Shown: positions 29,981 through 31,707 of the stretch, piece by piece
Layout of the letters: the number at the start of each line of letters is the position of its first letter
Position numbering within the stretch: position 1 is the first letter of the stretch
Assembly (NCBI GenBank): GCA_046728935.1
Contig: JBKPFS010000178.1
Coordinates: forward strand, 1 to 31,707
DNA length: 31,707 nucleotides
Source: DATAFO01 sp046728935
GTDB taxonomy: Bacteria; Actinomycetota; Thermoleophilia; Solirubrobacterales; 70-9
Direction of reading: 5' to 3'
Program-made: the position numbers and the translations under genes
Notes under the pieces: generated by a model
What the model was told of the DNA's origin: nothing
What the model saw: the letters and a program-made list of their open reading frames with translations, nothing else
Database searches by the model: none

Positions 29981-31386
29981 TCGACCACGCCTCCGACCTC
30001 AAGCTCCAGCACCTGGTCGAGCTCTCGAAGCTGGGCGACGAATGCGTTGAGATCGAGCGCGAGGTCGAGGCGTTTCTGAACGAGAACGACGTCGTCTTCG
30101 CCGGCCACACGATCCCCTTCGTGCTGATGCCGCACTTCGTCTCCCCCGGGCAGATCGCTCGCGTTCGGCGCGCGGTCGAATGCCTGTGCCGGGTGCTGGA
30201 CCGCTTCTGCGACGCCTACCCCGAGGACGAGCTGCTGCGGGCGGAGCTCAACCTGCCCGCCTTCGAGGACTCGCTGGTCCGCGTCGACCCAGGCTACGAG
30301 CGCCCGCTGCGGATTTGCCGCCTGGACGCCTTCCTCTCCGGCCACGACGTCCGCTTCCTCGAGTTCAACGCCGACTCGCCGGCGGGGATCGGATACACCG
30401 ACGTGCTCTACGAGGGCCTGCGCGACGCGATCCACCTGCCGCGCGTCGAGGCCGAGTTCGACGCCGCCTATGAGCCGATGCTGCCGCTGCTCATAGAGAC
30501 GCTCCTCGACGCCTACGCGAGCGCGCGGGCCCGCTGGCCGGAGCTGCCGGAGCGCCCGCGGATGGCGCTGGTCGACGTCGCCGAGACGCCGTCGGTGCCC
30601 GAGTTCCGGATCATCTGCCGGGCCGCCCGCGAGGCCGGAATCGAGGCCGTCTGGACCACGACCGGGGGGCTCGAATACGACGGCTCGGCGCTTCGCGCCG
30701 AGGGCGAGCCGGTCCACCTCGTCTACCGCCGGGTGATGGTCGAGGACCTCTCCGAGGGAGACCTGACTGCCGCCTACCGGGACGGGCGGGTGTGCGTCGT
30801 CAACCCGCCGCGGGCTCGGGTGGCGAACAACAAGAAGCTGTTCGCGCTGCTCGACGACCCCCGCTTCGCGCACTTGGTCGAGCCGCGCGAGCGGGACGCG
30901 ATCGCGCGCACGATCCCCTGGACCCGGGTCTTGCGCCCCGGCCGCGTGACCTACGGCGAGTGGGTGGTCGACCTGCTCGCCTTCGTCTCCGACAACCGCC
31001 CGCGCCTGGTCCTGAAGCCCGCCTCCGAATACGGCGGCCACGGGGTGTCCCTGGGGATCGAGACCGAGCAGGAGGAATGGGACGCGACCCTCGCCGAGGC
31101 CGCCGGGCGCGGCGACTTCGTCGTCCAGGAGTACGTGCCGGTGCCCGAGGAGATGTTCCCTACGATCAAGGACGGCCACGTGCACATGCAGCTGAAGCGC
31201 TTCAACATCAACCCCTTCGGGCTCGGCGGGCGCTACGCGGGGATGCTGACCCGCATCTCCGACCGCGCCGTGATCAACGTCTCGGCCGGTGGCGGCCTGC
31301 TGCCGAGCGTTGTCGGCCGCCACAAGCGACGTTTGTTGGCCGAGGAGGCCGAGGAGAGCGAGGAGACGCATGGCGCTGCCGCATGA
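29977..31386 (+). CDS. Circularly permuted ATP-grasp ligase-like protein
   Basis: 469 residues. The architecture resembles circularly permuted (type 2) ATP-grasp / glutathionylspermidine-synthase-like ligases, which join a carboxylate to an amine through an acyl-phosphate. The N-terminal half has RLDAFLSGHDVRFLEFNADS and PAGIGYTDVLYEGL, where the NADSPAG block fits substrate binding. The middle, YRRVMVEDLSEGDLTAAYRD and VVNPPRARVANNKKLFALL, followed by IPWTRVL, is the characteristic permuted segment. The C-terminal half supplies LVLKPASEYGGHGVSLG (ATP-binding Lys and Gly loop), VVQEYVPVPEE and FNINPFGLGGRYAGMLTRIS (metal-binding region). The substrate is unknown. Its GTG overlaps the Lrp-type gene's stop; the next gene begins inside its last 17 bp. 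Confidence 0.8.
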   Translation: MIDHASDLKLQHLVELSKLGDECVEIEREVEAFLNENDVVFAGHTIPFVLMPHFVSPGQIARVRRAVECLCRVLDRFCDAYPEDELLRAELNLPAFEDSLVRVDPGYERPLRICRLDAFLSGHDVRFLEFNADSPAGIGYTDVLYEGLRDAIHLPRVEAEFDAAYEPMLPLLIETLLDAYASARARWPELPERPRMALVDVAETPSVPEFRIICRAAREAGIEAVWTTTGGLEYDGSALRAEGEPVHLVYRRVMVEDLSEGDLTAAYRDGRVCVVNPPRARVANNKKLFALLDDPRFAHLVEPRERDAIARTIPWTRVLRPGRVTYGEWVVDLLAFVSDNRPRLVLKPASEYGGHGVSLGIETEQEEWDATLAEAAGRGDFVVQEYVPVPEEMFPTIKDGHVHMQLKRFNINPFGLGGRYAGMLTRISDRAVINVSAGGGLLPSVVGRHKRRLLAEEAEESEETHGAAA

Positions 31387-31707
31387 GCCGCTGATCCGAG
31401 GCTACGACGTGGACGAGAACGCGACCCGCTTCTCGAACTACTTCCACGTCCTGCGCGAGCTCGTCCACTTCCACGGCGGCTGGCTCGCGCTCGCGTCAGA
31501 GTTCGAGACCAAGTACCGGCTGGGCGACCACCTACATGACGACGCCCGCGCGGTCGCGCGAATCACGCGGCGGCTGTACGAGCTCCGCCACCCGAGCGAC
31601 TACCCGGGCGCGCCGGGGCCGGAGCTGACCGAGCTGCTCGACGAGCTCGCCGGGGCCGAGTCCCCCGAGGAGTACATCGAGCGCGCGTACGGCACCGCCA
31701 AGCCGGC
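31370..31707 (+). CDS. Ferritin-like protein, 5' part only (runs off the window)
   Basis: At least 112 residues are visible; the end lies beyond the window. The ATG has GAGGAG 4 nt upstream and overlaps the ATP-grasp gene by 17 bp in another frame. The protein starts MALPHEPLIRGYDVDENATR, then FSNYFHVLRELVHFHGGWLA, and continues with a helix containing RLGDHLHDDARAVARITRRL and YELRHP. That GDHxxxDAxA...RLYELR pattern resembles ferritin-like di-iron proteins (DUF455-type) that I know from related actinobacteria; the second ligand helices would be further downstream. A di-iron oxygenase or oxidase next to an ATP-grasp ligase suggests a small-molecule pathway, but this is inference. Confidence 0.65.
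   Translation, partial: MALPHEPLIRGYDVDENATRFSNYFHVLRELVHFHGGWLALASEFETKYRLGDHLHDDARAVARITRRLYELRHPSDYPGAPGPELTELLDELAGAESPEEYIERAYGTAKP

Overview
High-GC DNA (roughly 70% by eye) with actinobacterial gene content: class III cyclase fused to an AAA/TPR module, PucR-type regulator, DUF559 nuclease with an AbiEi-like N-terminus, actinobacterial purine nucleoside phosphorylase remnants, and an epimerase/acyltransferase pair like one I recall from mycobacteria. A deep-branching soil actinobacterium such as Thermoleophilia/Solirubrobacterales fits best; this is an inference from style and content, since no rRNA or tRNA is present. It reads as chromosomal housekeeping and metabolic DNA. I see no phage, integron, CRISPR array or complete insertion sequence.

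Layout. 144-3202 (minus): two phasin-like coiled-coil proteins, an atypical SDR protein and a lysophospholipid acyltransferase, with a wrecked nucleoside phosphorylase gene lying antisense between the two coiled-coil genes. 3474-6908 (plus): a large secreted three-domain peptidoglycan enzyme and an unknown protein. 6923-7879 (minus): DUF559 protein. 7969-10734 (minus): a FadN-type beta-oxidation enzyme followed by a sirtuin. 10822-11756 (minus): PadR regulator with an SRPBCC protein. 11866-12060: small membrane protein whose promoter carries two tandem CRP-like boxes. 12155-13381 (minus): acyl-CoA dehydrogenase, preceded by two 46-bp tandem repeats and a TetR-type palindrome. 13621-14903 (plus): a membrane-anchored repeat protein, an acidic small protein and a cupin. 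14979-18252: Ca2+/H+ antiporter (minus), aldo/keto reductase (plus), lipoprotein (minus). 18454-21909 (plus): giant cyclase-ATPase-TPR protein. 21978-23702 (minus): ferritin-like protein and PucR regulator, divergent from an acyl-CoA desaturase (23796-24665). 24851-26134 (plus): EVE-domain, DUF2203 and membrane proteins in overlapping order. 26135-26612: non-coding, rich in hairpins. 26613-29423 (minus): NUDIX hydrolase, homogentisate dioxygenase and 4-hydroxyphenylpyruvate dioxygenase. 29519-31707 (plus): Lrp/AsnC regulator, circularly permuted ATP-grasp ligase and a ferritin-like protein cut by the window end.

Themes. Lipid metabolism recurs (acyltransferase, phasin-like proteins, FadN-type enzyme, acyl-CoA dehydrogenase, desaturase). 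Tyrosine breakdown is represented by HPPD plus HGD, divergent from an Lrp-type regulator that is translationally coupled to an ATP-grasp/ferritin-like pair of unknown product; that operon is the best candidate for something undescribed. A cyclase and CRP-like boxes in one window hint at cAMP signalling. At least nine genes start 6-8 nt after a TAnnnT hexamer with no Shine-Dalgarno sequence, so leaderless transcription looks common; I used this rule to choose several starts.
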